Shown here piece by piece: positions 1 to 11,530 of a DNA stretch of 64,000 bases (positions are counted from its first letter, which is position 1; the number at the start of each line of letters is the position of its first letter). The translations under genes were made by a program, and so were the position numbers. The stretch is from Mytilisepta virgata. Lineage: Eukaryota > Mollusca > Bivalvia > Mytilida > Mytilidae. Location: contig CM051511.1 in assembly GCA_028015205.1 (NCBI GenBank), forward strand, positions 32,914,001 through 32,978,000, read 5' to 3'. The notes beneath the pieces were generated by a model. That model was not told the DNA's origin. It saw only the letters and a program-made list of their open reading frames with translations, and did not search any database.

Positions 1-800
1 TGACTATTTTAGTGATTATGCACAATCAGGGATTATTCATAATCACTGCAAAATCTCCAGGGATTTTACACAATCACTGAAACAATCAGGGATTATTTAC
101 AATCACTGAAAAAAAACACTAGGGATTTTACACAATCACTGAAACAATCAAGGATTATTTACAATCACTGAAAAAAACACTAGAGATTTTACACAATCAC
201 TGAAACAATCAGGGATTTTTTACAATCACTGAAAAAACACTAGGGATTTTACATAATCACTGAAACAATCAGGGATTATTTACAATCACTGAAAAAAAAA
301 CCCTAGGGATTTTAGACAATCACTGAAACAATGAGGGATTATTTACAATCACTGAAAAAAACACTAGGGATTTTACACAATCACTGAAACAATCAGGGAT
401 TATTTACAATCACTGAAAAAAAACACTAGGGATTTTACACAATCACTGAAACAATCAGGGATTTTTTACAATCACTGAAAAAAAACACTAGGGATTTTAC
501 ATAATCACTGAAACAATCAGGGATTATTTACAATCACTGAAAAAAAACACTAGGGATTTTAGACAATCACTGAAACAATGAGGGATTATTTACAATCACT
601 GAAAAAAAAACACTAGGGATTTTACACAATCATTGAAACAATCAGGGATTATTTACAATCACTGAAAAAAACACTAGGGATTTTACACAATCACTGAAAC
701 AATCAGGGATTATTTACGATCACTGAAAAAACACTAGGGATTTTACTCAATCACTGAAACAATCAGGGATTATTCATAATCACTGAAAAAAACACCAAGG
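1..800. repeat. Tandem satellite array, ~60-bp unit with higher-order repeat
   Basis: About 13 copies of a 60-62 bp unit. Each unit consists of two related halves, one carrying AGGGATTTTACACAATCACTG and the other AGGGATTATTTACAATCACTG, separated by short A-runs. Variant units recur in a fixed order: one with ATTTTTTAC, then ACATAATC, then AGACAATC with CAATGAG. That order appears twice; the AGACAATC variant is at about 313 and again at about 561, giving a higher-order period near 248 bp. The array runs off the left edge of the window and decays after 780. No ORF crosses it. Confidence 0.95.
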
Positions 801-2610
801 TTTTTATATGATCGCTGACTTGGAAATTAATACAAGTTTTTAATATTTTTATAACAAAATTATTTACAAAAAAATCCTGAACATAACTTGAATAGGATGA
901 ATGTGCTTTGTAAATATTTTTTTTTTACAAAGTATGTTTGAATGGTATCTACTGTTACACATAAACCCTGCCTTATGACAGCCACTCCGGTTAGTTTCAT
1001 ATCTAGATATTCCAGAACATCAACATTTTTGAAACCCGTGACCATAACAAATGTATTCAACCTTAAGAGTCCTTCTCAGAGAAATGGAATTGTCAATGGA
1101 AACATCCACCGATTCCAAGGTAGTGCAGAAATATGACGTTTTCCATTTGAAATTAACATTTTCCTCATGTACTATATTGCATGCGTACGTATTCATACGC
1201 ACGACGTCATGAAAAGAATTTATCAAGTTAGAAACTTTCTACCGGAGGTTGCTATTAGCCAATAAAATTTCAGCATTTGATGTTTTGAAAACAACATTGG
1301 AATTATAAATGAAAACTATATACTGTAACATGTTTTCCCAAAAGATTACCGACGTAGATTTCTGCTGTCAAACGGTTGCAGACCAATGGCATTCAAGGCG
1401 CTTTGGCATTTATTTTCGTATTTTTTATGTCGAAAAAAAAAAACGTTTAAGAGTTCCAAGTAATGAGTGTCGGGACGTCTCAGAACTCTACACCCCCCGG
1501 GTTGGGTCTCTGGATAGACTATTGTCAAACAATGACTAAACTTTATTTATTGCGATTGTTTCAGTGCTTATGAGGTCATACATTTATATATAACCAGATC
1601 TGAATTTGTCATTAGACTTATACACTTATAACAGAATTAGTCCATGATTGACGACATAAACGGATTAGACCTATATAATTTTTAGTGGTGTGTCGGCGCA
1701 GACAATTCGTGACAGAAATATATCGAATGTTTAATAAGAGACAATAATACGCATGAAATGTTGCCGTGAATTGCTTTTCCCTTCCTAAGGTAGATGAACA
1801 AAAAGGCTATGATGCTATAGGTTCGTTCACCTATTGTATCGAATAAAATAAGCTGTTTACGGAAACTAGGTAGTATCTCCCTCATATATAGTCATGTCCT
1901 TGGATTGAGTTTTGTTGTAATCTTTTCCGCCATTTCGACATTTGCATCTTGGTATTTTAATTTGCCACATTTTCAACCTTAAACATTACTGATAATATCA
2001 TCCTCGGACCAATAACAAGGACAATACAGAAATAACCATGTACTGATGTCTTTAATAATTAATTTTCAAAATGCATATTCTTGATGATTTTTTTACGAAT
2101 CAACTCTGAAAAAATCGTAAGTATATAAGAGATTTAAAACCGGAAAATGTAATGAAAGACATTTTCAGTCAGAGCAAAAATGAATAACGTATACATATCG
2201 ATTTTGATGCAACTACATTCAAATAGGATCAGACATTTTTCTTTAACTACAGCCCATATATCTATTAAGATATAGGTAATATACCTAGTGTAAATATTTT
2301 GGAGTTGTCGTATGTATTCAGTCTAAAGTCTAGAAAAAATCTAAATTGAGCCGGGTTTTTTTCTATATTGGCCGAGTCAATGATTCCGTGTTGAAAGGAC
2401 GGTTTTGGTCGTACTAATGCCAATTAGTTCCGTTTCTACTTGCCGAAACCTTTCCAGTTGATCATTGCAATTCAAGTTTTATGTTTCATTGTTGATTTAT
2501 TTACTCATTTATTTATTTATTATTTTTTAATGGCGGAGGGGATTTTTGATTTTATCTTATATTATTTTTGATCATTTTTCCAAAAAATAAAATTGTTGTA
2601 ATACCTTATT
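801..2610. other. Intergenic, no recognised gene
   Basis: AT-rich sequence. Two overlapping minus-strand open frames at about 860-1226 have a mixed amino-acid composition, for example KNVDVLEYLDMKLTGVAVIR. I see no convincing splice signals and do not recognise the protein, so no gene is called. Confidence 0.5.
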
Positions 2611-2995
2611 TAACCAGTCTTTTATCAGGGATAAGTTGGTCATCACTTAGGAAATTTTACGGACGTCATCACGAATTGATTGAGCGTTACAGTGTTCCAA
2701 TATCTAAGATGATGTTGGACCTCTTCCCACTGTCGTAACATTTATGTACCTCCACAGATTTGTGACTACCACCGGATTGACTTTGTTGAACTTCACGACG
2801 GGTGCCGTATACGGAGCAGGAACTGCTTACCCCTTCCGGAGTACATGAGTTTACTCCTTGTTTTTATAGGAGTTCGTGTTGTTCATTGTTTTTTAGTTTT
2901 CAGTGTTTGTTTTTTTGTGCTTGTAGTTGTTCGTTTGTCTGTCTAATGGATTGTGTTTTTTGCCCCTTAGGTATGTTTGTCCTCTTTACTCTAGA
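2611..2995 (+). mobile_element. RT retroelement 3' fragment (C-terminus plus 3' UTR)
   Basis: The frame ending at the TAA at 2736-2738 reads SLRKFYGRHHELIERYSVPI, then SKMMLDLFPLS and stop. This is the C-terminus of the reverse-transcriptase ORF family seen more fully at 57600-58063. Upstream of the SSLRK motif the frame is damaged. Downstream lies the conserved 3' UTR of this element (GACTTTGTTGAACTTCACGA, TATACGGAGCAGGAACTGCT, TTATAGGAGTTCGTGTTGTT), ending near CCTTAGGTATGTTTGTCCTC. The same 3' UTR recurs at 28806, 40960 and, inverted, at 46541. A 5'-truncated dead copy. The 124-residue open frame over the UTR (2802-3176) is not a gene. Confidence 0.8.
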
Positions 2996-3677
2996 CAATT
3001 TTATGGAAGGTTTAATACTTACATGTATTGCATATTTTGTATCGCTTTTAAGTAGGTCAACCCAGATCTTACCAATACTCCACAACTTTTACCACAAAAG
3101 GACGTTACAGAATCGTGTAACTGGTACCGATATTTTATATCCTTATTATGTTACTTTTATAGTTGTTTTGAACTAAAAAGCGTTGAATAAGAACGACGTT
3201 ACTATGAATTTAATAGATGTTCTACGTTAAATCAGCATTTTTCTATCTTGTTGAAAGAGTTGTTGACATTATTGTATCGATAAAATAACTTACCCTGCAA
3301 GGAAAATTACATCTTTGGAAAGAAAATTAAATTGAAATTTGATTTATTTATTGCATAATATTCGATTATCTGATTATGAAACTGAATTGAGTTCAAGAAT
3401 ACTTGTCACGACAACATATGTTTTAAGGAAACGAAAAGCAAATTCAAACAAGTTGTTTAAAAATGCTTGAGAAAATTAAATCTATCGTCCTTTTAACACG
3501 AACAATGAAAAAAGCAACCACGGCGTACTTTTCGCACGCATATACTTGATTGAATTTTCATTTGATCACAGTAACCGTATAATATACAACTTAATATTTG
3601 TTTAGAAACATTTTTCATTCGCCGTTCGCTTTTTAAAGAAGACTGAGTTCTAGATAATGGGAAACTGTTTTCTCACG
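2996..3677. other. Intergenic, nothing recognised
   Basis: AT-rich sequence with no coding signal or repeat that I can identify. Confidence 0.5.
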
Positions 3678-3722
3678 TGCTGCTGATGAGAGGTAACTCC
3701 TTGAAATGCGTCGTATACAGCA
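3678..3722 (+). ncRNA. Hammerhead ribozyme A1 (type I)
   Basis: The catalytic core CTGATGA is at 3683-3689 and GAAA at 3703-3706. Stem I is TGCTG paired with CAGCA (open end, hence type I). Stem II is GAGG/CCTT, closing the pentaloop TAACT. Stem III is ATGC/GTAT with triloop GTC. H17 is A, so cleavage is predicted between 3717 and 3718. All conserved core bases are present. Stem I is one pair shorter than in the other copies because the element begins here. Confidence 0.85.
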
Positions 3723-4056
3723 TAATATAAATTTACTATATATAATATTAGTATCTTTGGATTGTTATTTTGAAACTCCTGGGACGATGTCTCTGCATGG
3801 TGGACCCAAGGTCCCCGAGGGTATTCGCCAACCCAGTCGTCAGACTTGTCTGACTTGATTATTCATTGATTTGTTACAGAAATAACCAGTATTTAGCAAA
3901 ATTCAAAAATAATAGAATACTAAGGGTTCATTCCTTGTATTGCACATGGTAGATCTCCTTAGCTGAAATTTGGCTTCCTATTTCGGTATTTTTGGTTATG
4001 AGTACTTCTTGTTTAAAATAAGTTTGGTTTTTGGTCTTCCGAATGTTTCGGTTTTA

Positions 4057-4103
4057 ATGCTGCTGATGAGAGGTAACTCCTTGAAATGCGTCGTATACAG
4101 CAT
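4057..4103 (+). ncRNA. Hammerhead ribozyme A2 (type I)
   Basis: Core CTGATGA at 4063-4069 and GAAA at 4083-4086. Stem I is a six-pair helix ATGCTG/CAGCAT; stems II and III are identical to copy A1. Predicted cleavage is 4097/4098, exactly 380 nt after the previous site. No core base deviates. Confidence 0.87.
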
Positions 4104-4151
4104 AATATAAATTTACTATATCTAATATTAGTATCTTTGGATTGTTATTTT

Positions 4152-4545
4152 ATACTGTGACATCATATGATTTCTAGGGTTTGAGATAGCCTCATCCTCG
4201 AGCTTTGAAAAAGTAGTTCTGAATGCCACAAAAAGTATAAATCAACTCTATTTAGCTATTTCACACCTTTGGGCTTAATATTTCTATTCCTCAACACGAC
4301 AGAGCCTCGGTTGATAAAAGAAATATCTGAGCTCTTAAGTGTGCGATATTGGAGATTTTTTTTCACTTTGGGTTTTATAATTTACAACTGTCACTGTGTA
4401 ACTTTGTTGGATCGATCTGAAAAAAATAGGGACTGTTGTCTCTTTAATTTATCATTTATGTTTGTATTTTAGAAGGTAAGTAAATGTTAAGCTAATCATA
4501 TTACAACAGTAAGTAATAAAACAATGTTTTTTTACTAATTATTAG
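4152..4545. other. Spacer between inverted retrozyme arrays
   Basis: About 394 bp of single-copy-looking AT-rich sequence between the forward and inverted family A arrays. A 67-residue open frame (4269-4472) has no recognisable motif and is probably chance. Confidence 0.5.
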
Positions 4546-4592
4546 AAAATAACAATCCAAAGATACTAAGTTAGATAGAGTAAATTTATACT

Positions 4593-4639
4593 ATGCTGTA
4601 TACGACGCATTTCAAGGAGTTACCTCTCATCAGCAGCAT
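4593..4639 (-). ncRNA. Hammerhead ribozyme A3 (type I, minus strand)
   Basis: On the minus strand, CTGATGA occupies 4633-4627 and GAAA 4613-4610. Stem I is ATGCTG/CAGCAT, stem II GAGG/CCTT with loop TAACT, and stem III ATGC/GTAT with loop GTC. Cleavage is predicted between 4599 and 4598. Every core base matches. Confidence 0.87.
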
Positions 4640-4973
4640 TAAAACCGAAAGAGTTGGAAGACCAAAAATCAAAATTATTTTAAACAAGAAGTACCCATAA
4701 CTAAAAATACCGAAATAGGAAGCCAAATTTCAGCTAAGGAGATCTACCATGTGCAATACAAGGAATCAACCCTTAGTTTTTCTATTATTTTTGAATTGTG
4801 CTAAATACTGGTAATTTCTGTAACAAATCAATGAATAATCATGTCAGACAAGTCTGACGACTGGTTTGGCGAATACCCTCTGGTACCTAGGGTCCACCAT
4901 GCAGAGGAATCATCCCAGGAGTTTCAAAATAATAATCCAAAGATACTAATGTTAGATATAGTAAATTTATAAT

Positions 4974-5020
4974 ATGCCGTATACGACGCATTTCAAGGAG
5001 TTACCTCTCATCAGCAGCAT
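4974..5020 (-). ncRNA. Hammerhead ribozyme A4 (type I, minus strand)
   Basis: CTGATGA at 5014-5008 and GAAA at 4994-4991. The 3' strand of stem I is CGGCAT instead of CAGCAT, which keeps pairing through a G-U wobble with ATGCTG. Core, stem II and stem III are unchanged. Predicted cleavage is 4980/4979. Confidence 0.83.
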
Positions 5021-5139
5021 TAAAACCGAAACAGTTGGAAGACCAAAAACCAAACTTATTTTAAACAAGAAGTACTCATGACCAAAAATACCGAAATAGG
5101 AATCCAAATTTCAGCTAAGGAGATCTACCATGTGCAATA

Positions 5140-6586
5140 ATTGGTTAGAATTCTTCAAATATAAATAAGTTCTAAGAGAATGGAAAAGAAAATAACTCTT
5201 CAAAAGTAAATATATTCACGGAGAAGGAAGAAAATTAGGCAGTCGACTACATATATTAGAATAATTATAAACTAGACGTTCTTGGGAGCATATTCCGGTC
5301 GAAGTAATTTTGTTGATTAACGACCATATAGAAGGAATTAAACCATGGTTGCCGTAGTCTCTCTTTTTTTTGCAGGTAAGATCAATGCATACAGCTCTTA
5401 AAGACGACTACGCATCGGTTGCAAGTGTTATTCAACAGGCCTCAATACCATATTTCCTTAGGATGTGTAGCAATTATATGACTATCGGATAGAAATCTAA
5501 TAAAATTCTCCGATACCAATTTTGATGCTAAATTTAGATTTCCAAAAAATTGGTTCCAATTGCCTGTGTTGTTATAGAAAAGGTCTACAAATTTTCCTAT
5601 GGGGACAACTATTAAAACTATTTTTTACTGTGGCTGTTCAGAAGAAGTATTATCTATTCTTTTCAGGCTTTCAAATTTCTTACGTGAATCCTTAATACCA
5701 TTACATTAATGAACAAAAAACTTTTTTTTCTTTCTCTCAATTTTACTTCTATCACTACTAAAGTCAGCTTGTATTCTTTAATAAGGTAATATCCCTTATG
5801 TCTAAGATAGCCATAACATTTGATTAAATTACTTCCGTGAATTTCAAACAAACAAGTTCTTTGAAACGTGTATCAATCTTAATGACATAAATTAGAAATA
5901 CCTGATTTATTGGAACTGATATCAACTGGAAAACGAAAATAGATAGGAAATAAAATGAACTATCAATTAAAGGATTGTAGATCATACAACTTATTTTGAA
6001 AAATTAAACCTTTAAATGAATACAATGCATTTGGGTGCCTTGTAACATAAAATCGATTCTGAATCCAATAACCTATTACTAAACATAATGTGATTCTTAC
6101 TGTTTGATACATTTGAACTTGTGTTTACCTCTTACAAGTCTTATACGACCATTGGTAAAACTTCAGATTTCTTTCTTTTATATATAACGTATTGTCGAAT
6201 AAGTGTACTTTAGGTACCCGTTCATCCATATCACAAGTATAATTATACCCAGAAGTTCTTGATTAAATTTTCAAAAAAAATATAAAATTTATTGTGAGCA
6301 TGATAGTTTTAATTTCCCATATGTACTTTAAATTCCCATATTTATTCCATCGTTTCTGAGAAGAACTGGTTAAATATCAGTGTACTCGGTTCATTTATTT
6401 AGACAATAGTGGTAGAAACATTGATGTGTAAAACAATTAAAACTTCTACGAAAAGTACAAGATGAGAACTATTTAAAAACCATTATATGTAATTATCACG
6501 TATTAATTTAAGAACAACCATGCATTATCCATGAGCAGAACATATTATTCCAATACAAATCAGTCCCTTTTATATAGGATTAAAAT
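5140..6586. other. Intergenic, nothing recognised
   Basis: AT-rich; short open frames only, none with recognisable motifs or good splice context. Confidence 0.5.
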
Positions 6587-6974
6587 TTAAGGATGTTCGC
6601 TGCTCAGTTTCAAAATAACAAGCTTTTCATAACACTGGTAAATATTGATAGCGGATTAATAAAGGAACTAAAAGAGCGGAAAAAATTGTAGGTCCGTATC
6701 CTTGTTTTCGAGATATATGTGAAAATTTGGTGGGGAAAATATGCTCTCTTAATTTTACATAGCTTTATCATTGACAAGTTTTATTTCTCAAAAACCATTA
6801 AATAATAACAAGTTTTAAGATTTTTACAAATGGCTTACTTGTCTGCATGCAAAAGATTTATGAAAAGAAAAATGGGTGTTAGCGGGAAAATAATTTATGG
6901 CATTCAAATGATAAAACCAGATAATTCTGAACATCTGACAAAAAATCAAAAACATGACCAGCGAACATGCTTAA
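6587..6974. mobile_element. MITE-like element flanked by TTAA
   Basis: The left end TTAAGGATGTTCGCTG and the inverse of the right end, TTAAGCATGTTCGCTG, form imperfect terminal inverted repeats around a 388-bp element. TTAA at both ends suggests piggyBac-style target choice, although that is inferred from the ends alone. An internal segment (about 6650-6745, including AATTGTAGGTCCGTAT) recurs at 7843-7960. The right-terminal 65-75 bp recur at 18995-19110 in the other orientation. No transposase ORF, so non-autonomous. Confidence 0.6.
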
Positions 6975-7842
6975 ATGGAAAAAGATGAAAACCATGAAAA
7001 AGGAAGCCAACACATTAGGTACATGTTATAAGCTGCATTTGTTACAATTGTATGATTAAAGATATCACAAGATATAAATAAGATTAAACCTACAGATAAA
7101 AGTATTATTTGTTCAGAACTACGTAATTTTATTAATTTTATACTTTGTATTTACATAGGATTTGAAGAAAACTGGGTTTTTTTCCTGATTGGGCTAGTGA
7201 ACAAGTAAGTACGCGTTCATTGATTTCCTCTTTTTTCATTTTTTTTTAAATCCCAACTACTTTTTTATTGCGATTCACTATTTAAGTTAACAGACATGGA
7301 TAGTTTCTTTTGTAATTGGATATTTGTATTTTTAGTTCATGACATCGGCTTGTTTTCTACATGCTACCTATTTTCCCCATAAAAAGAAACTTGCAGGGAA
7401 AATCAAAGAAGTTGAGACTTTTTTCTGAATCTAACACAATTATAGTACTGTACATATTTTACAGACAATTTAAATTAGTTTATACAAATTATATCTCATT
7501 TTAATAAAACTACCAAGTGTTGCACATTAGTTGCAGAGAAGGCAGTAGACGATTACTAACTGACAATATTACTAATATACGTGAGGTAAATACTACGAAT
7601 TCAAAATGTCCATGATACTAATTCGGTGCACATTTCGGAATATTGGGTATCTTCAACAATGATCGTGGTCAAAATTTATGGAAAGTTTAAAAAAAAATCA
7701 AATGCTATTGTTATACCAAAACCAAAACGACCTAGATGGGGTAAGATTCAACATTTTCCTAGGCATGTATCATTTAAGGTTCTGTCATGATGATGAACCT
7801 CTCATTTAAAGTAAATCACATGCACAAAATCCAGCAAAAGAT
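6975..7842. other. Intergenic, nothing recognised
   Basis: AT-rich sequence without coding signal. Confidence 0.45.
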
Positions 7843-7960
7843 AGAAGATTAATAAGGGAACAAAAAGAGCAAAAAAAAATTGTAGGTCCGTATGCTTGTT
7901 TTCGATATGCATGTATAAGCCATCGAACATTTGGTGGGGAAAATGAATTTATATAATTCT
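7843..7960 (+). repeat. Internal fragment of the TTAA MITE family
   Basis: About 115 bp matching the interior of the 6587-6974 element. Shared strings include AATTGTAGGTCCGTAT, CTTGTTTTCGA and TTTGGTGGGGAAAAT. The terminal repeats are absent, so this is a partial or decayed copy. Confidence 0.6.
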
Positions 7961-10454
7961 AAAATAAGGACATAGTAAGACTTTACTGTGTATCGATATA
8001 TCTCTGATGGAACTATCTCTCTTAACTGACACAAAAACATTTCATTGATTAAAGAGAGATAACTAAACTCAAGTTTAGTTACACATACGAACTCTTACAC
8101 TGTCAGACAGAGGATCAGTTTCTTAAATTCAGATATTACTCTCAGTCATTTGGAAACATTAAAAAACAAATATTCGTTCATGTCGATGATGAGATCCATC
8201 GTGATCTTGCTGTACGATGTGAGCTTTTTTTCCACTGTTAAATTAGTGATTCCGAGATGAAGAACCACAATAAAAGCGTAGTTTATTGTTTATGGTATTC
8301 TTTTTCAATTTTTAATGGGATGGGTTAGTTTCTAATTAAAATATATGAGCCCCACACTGTTTTTTAATCTTAGTGTATTACAATATAATAAATCTTTATT
8401 GCATATTATACCCAACTGGGTTAAGCAATACAAAACAAAAACAAAAAACAAACAACATGTATTACACATAGTTCATGTAGTTACTATTACAAAATATCAG
8501 TATTAGTATAAGTAATTACTGGCCAATGTGGACCTCATTTTCCCAATTCAACGGACTGCTCTATGAAGTTAACTACATTGTACAGTATTTCTTTATTAGG
8601 ATTTAGAATAACACATAGTTTACCTATTGGACTGAGAAATCTTGTTTAGTTTGTTTAATATTTTGAAAAAAAATATGACCTTAAGTCTTTATTGATTTTG
8701 CAATGGAAAAAATGAGATTCATCATCTAATATATTACAAATTTTACACATGCACTCTAAGATGTCTAGGGACATTTTTTTAACGACCACACTCAACTTCT
8801 AAATTGTGATCACTAACTCGAAATTTAGTGCTTTTCTATGTTTTTGAATAATCTTCTAATTTAATTTCTTTTTTCAATTTGCTATATAAAAACTTTTTGA
8901 TATATTATCCAAATATGATAGTTTTTTAGACATCAATTTTTCATATTTTGTTTATATAACAATATACCAAACAAAATCGTTAAATCGATTAAAATGTGTA
9001 CAAACTGTTTTACTTTAAAACATTATTTATTCTCGTCATTTTTAAGTTAGATGTTTTTTTATGTGTAGTTATTTAATATTTTAAATCTTAGTGTATCCAT
9101 CGGGTGATTAGTTCTGTTATCATGTTTTAATAAATCATTTATATTACCACGTTAACAACGGTAAATTGTATGACGTCACTTTTTTGATAGAGGACAATAT
9201 AGTCGAGTTGTTCATTGTTAAATATATAGCGACAAAAATATATTTCCAATTAGAGGTTTAGCTTAATAACCTCTGCTTGAATCTAAAAAAAAATATGTGG
9301 AATGTAGGAATCATATTTCCTTTATATTAACTTTTAACGCTCTCTCCTAATATGCGATGAAATATAATAAGGTAAAGAAAAAAATACTTACCAAATTTTA
9401 AAACTCAAGGCATCCTTTTCTTATATTTTTCTGTGCCCGATTGACACTTTTATTTGAAAACATCCGAATAACTTCTCAGAGTGGGCCTGCAATAAAAGAT
9501 AGTTTCCGTAAAACGTCTTCTTGACTAAAAATTCGTTCCCATTCGGAACATGGGCAGATAGTTATGACTTCCGGTTAATTTTAAAACTACCGAATATTTT
9601 GTGAAACGAATTTTATTCTCTGCCCATCACTGCATTTTGAACTAATTAAACATTTTATATGACGCCAACAAGCTAATTTCACAGTGATTGATACATCTTA
9701 TAATGATTCCATTTGTGTACAAAGCGGATGTATGCTGTAAAAGATTTACTATATTAAGGCTTGTTGCAAAGTACTTTTTGATTCAAAGCGGAAAATATAC
9801 GCTTCTAATGAAAACATTAACCTTGATTTTTACATCAATTTACAAAAATAACTAAGTATAACCGGTGACCAATTATACCCCTTCCGAACTAACTCATATT
9901 TTTTATTGTCTGACGTCAGGCGTTTATTGTAGACCAAAGGAATACGTTCTATTATTCTTCGTATCTAGTATTATTTTACGCTGATTATTTTCCTTTTGTT
10001 TAGTAATTGTAAAATTCAAGCAAACCACAACTAAATGAATAATATTACTAAATTTGCTAGAATATTCCTTGAATTTGAGATAGTACGTCATAATTGTGAC
10101 CTTAATCCAATTTGGAACTAGTTCAAATTACCAAAAATAGCAAAATATATGTTGCTTATGTTTCTATGCTCATAAATGTGTGTGCAGTTATATTGTTATG
10201 ATTAGTAGTTATATGTTGTCATTGATAATGGAAATATAACCGTTAGGGCATGTGTTTCATTATTGATAACTAAATTTTGGAAAAAATAGTGAGGTACGAA
10301 AATGTAGAACACTGGGTCGAGTCAGTCTGACATGATGGTCGATGGATATTTAAAACAATAAATAATATATGCCACCAATTTTGATGACAACATATGCCTG
10401 TGTTGTCGAATAATGACTTGTGTTTTAATGAAATGAACAGCTCAAATTCAAATG
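7961..10454. other. Intergenic, nothing recognised
   Basis: About 2.5 kb of AT-rich sequence. No open frame over 65 residues, no tandem structure and no recognised element. Confidence 0.5.
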
Positions 10455-10560
10455 GTCAAGTCGCCAAAAGGGCATAGCTGATAAAACATGCACGAGGGAT
10501 ATACTTCTTGATTGTTTACAAAAAGTAAAAAGGTTTCAAAACTGTTACAGTAAATTTGGA
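10455..10560 (-). mobile_element. Family B repeat, decayed fragment
   Basis: Carries the non-ribozyme part of family B in the same orientation as the other copies: AAAAGGGCATAGC, ATGCACGAGGGATATACTTC and TGTTACAGTAAATTTGGAG. The hammerhead part is missing. Confidence 0.5.
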
Positions 10561-11182
10561 GCATGATTCAATGCCAGTATCGAAAGTCTGTTATTCTCAA
10601 TATCTCAATTATCTTTCCTTTTTCATCTCATTTAGTTAAGATGAATTTTTGACTTGCAATTAGCTTAGTAATATACTCTCGTACATGAATACACTGACTG
10701 TAACATGAACATACAAATGTATCACTTTGTTGAGTACATCTGTACCTATCACTTTGATGAGTGGCATGTTTGTCTGTATACTACTGATTTTGTTTTACAT
10801 TTGCTTGTTCACTTTCTTCCCCTACCGTATTTCACAATAAAATTTTTCCAATAAATTTCACGAATAGGATATGTTGTCATGTTTTTGAAAACAAAACATA
10901 TCTTAATGGATTATATTTTCGTGGAAAGATCAACTGTGACAGGTAGTAATGCAATCACATCGTTAGACCAATACTTTATGCAGCTACTAATGCTATTACG
11001 CGCTCTTCCGGGATATAATTGAAATAATCTTATATTTTATAGTATGTGTAAAGGACTTCGGTGTAACCATGAATGTCATATTTGCGAAAAATTCGATTCA
11101 TCACCGTAATAGAACGGTACAAGTTTAAGTGTACAAGGAGTCATTGTCACTTTTAGTTTGAATGTATGCATTTAAAAGTTAA
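10561..11182. other. Intergenic, nothing recognised
   Basis: AT-rich sequence without coding signal. Confidence 0.45.
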
Positions 11183-11530
11183 GTCAAAGAAATCCCAAAG
11201 GGATATTCGAAGGAGTGGAAAATCGAAAATAACTGACAAACTCCGAAAAACAACGAAGACAAGACCAAAACAATACAAACACTACACTTAAAACTAAAAA
11301 CATATGAACAACATGGACCCCACAAAAAAACCGGGGGTAGATTCAGGTGCTTATTAAGATTAAGCAGTCTCTGCTTCCTGCAGGACACCCGCCATGCTAT
11401 CCATGACAAATCCGGTGTGAGGAAGGGACAACATCAATGGAACAAGTCCATGTTAATTTCGGAAACAGTTTTTCATACATGTCAACCAATTCATAATGAC
11501 GTCCATAAAACTTAAATAAGGATGACTGAA
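11183..11530 (-). mobile_element. RT retroelement 3' fragment, second 3'-UTR subfamily
   Basis: On the minus strand the first part (about 11515-11440) reads SSLFKFYGRHYELVDMYEKL, the RT C-terminus, closest to the copy at 57600-58063. After it comes a 3' UTR (CTTGTTCCATTGATGTTGTC, GCATGGCGGGTGTCCTGCAG, GAAGCAGAGACTGCTTA) ending near 11183 in CCCTTTGGGATTTCTTT. The same 3' terminus is found at 35705 and 43418. A 5'-truncated dead copy. The 76-residue ORF over the UTR is a shadow. Confidence 0.75.

Larger units (their letters stand above)
3678..4151 (+). mobile_element. Retrozyme-like hammerhead repeat, family A, forward array (~1.25 units)
   Basis: The array begins inside stem I of one hammerhead, runs 94 bp to the unit end (GGATTGTTATTTT at 3771), and then holds one complete 380-bp unit starting GAAACTCCTGGGACGATG and ending again in GGATTGTTATTTT at 4151. 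The two self-cleavage sites (3717/3718 and 4097/4098) are exactly 380 nt apart, so cleavage of a transcript would release a 380-nt monomer. There is no coding capacity. Tandem units each carrying a type I hammerhead are the hallmark of metazoan retrozymes, small non-autonomous retroelements whose RNA can circularise. The family assignment is by architecture, not by search. Confidence 0.85.
4546..5139 (-). mobile_element. Retrozyme-like hammerhead repeat, family A, inverted array (~1.56 units)
   Basis: Read on the minus strand, the element starts at 5139 inside the unit (TATTGCACATGGTAGATC), runs through one hammerhead to the unit junction at 4926, then has a complete unit with the second hammerhead, ending at 4546 with GTTATTTT. 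Predicted cleavage sites 4980/4979 and 4599/4598 are 381 nt apart. It is about 90% similar by eye to the forward array but not identical, so the two arrays are probably separate insertions or an old inverted duplication. Together they form inverted repeats of more than 450 bp. Confidence 0.85.

Noticed and set aside
1..800. CRISPR-like regular spacing
   Set aside because: Units are contiguous diverged repeats with no unique spacers, and the window is eukaryotic.
2802..3176. 124-residue open reading frame
   Set aside because: It lies over the conserved retroelement 3' UTR beyond the RT stop codon; the same UTR at other loci is interrupted in this frame.
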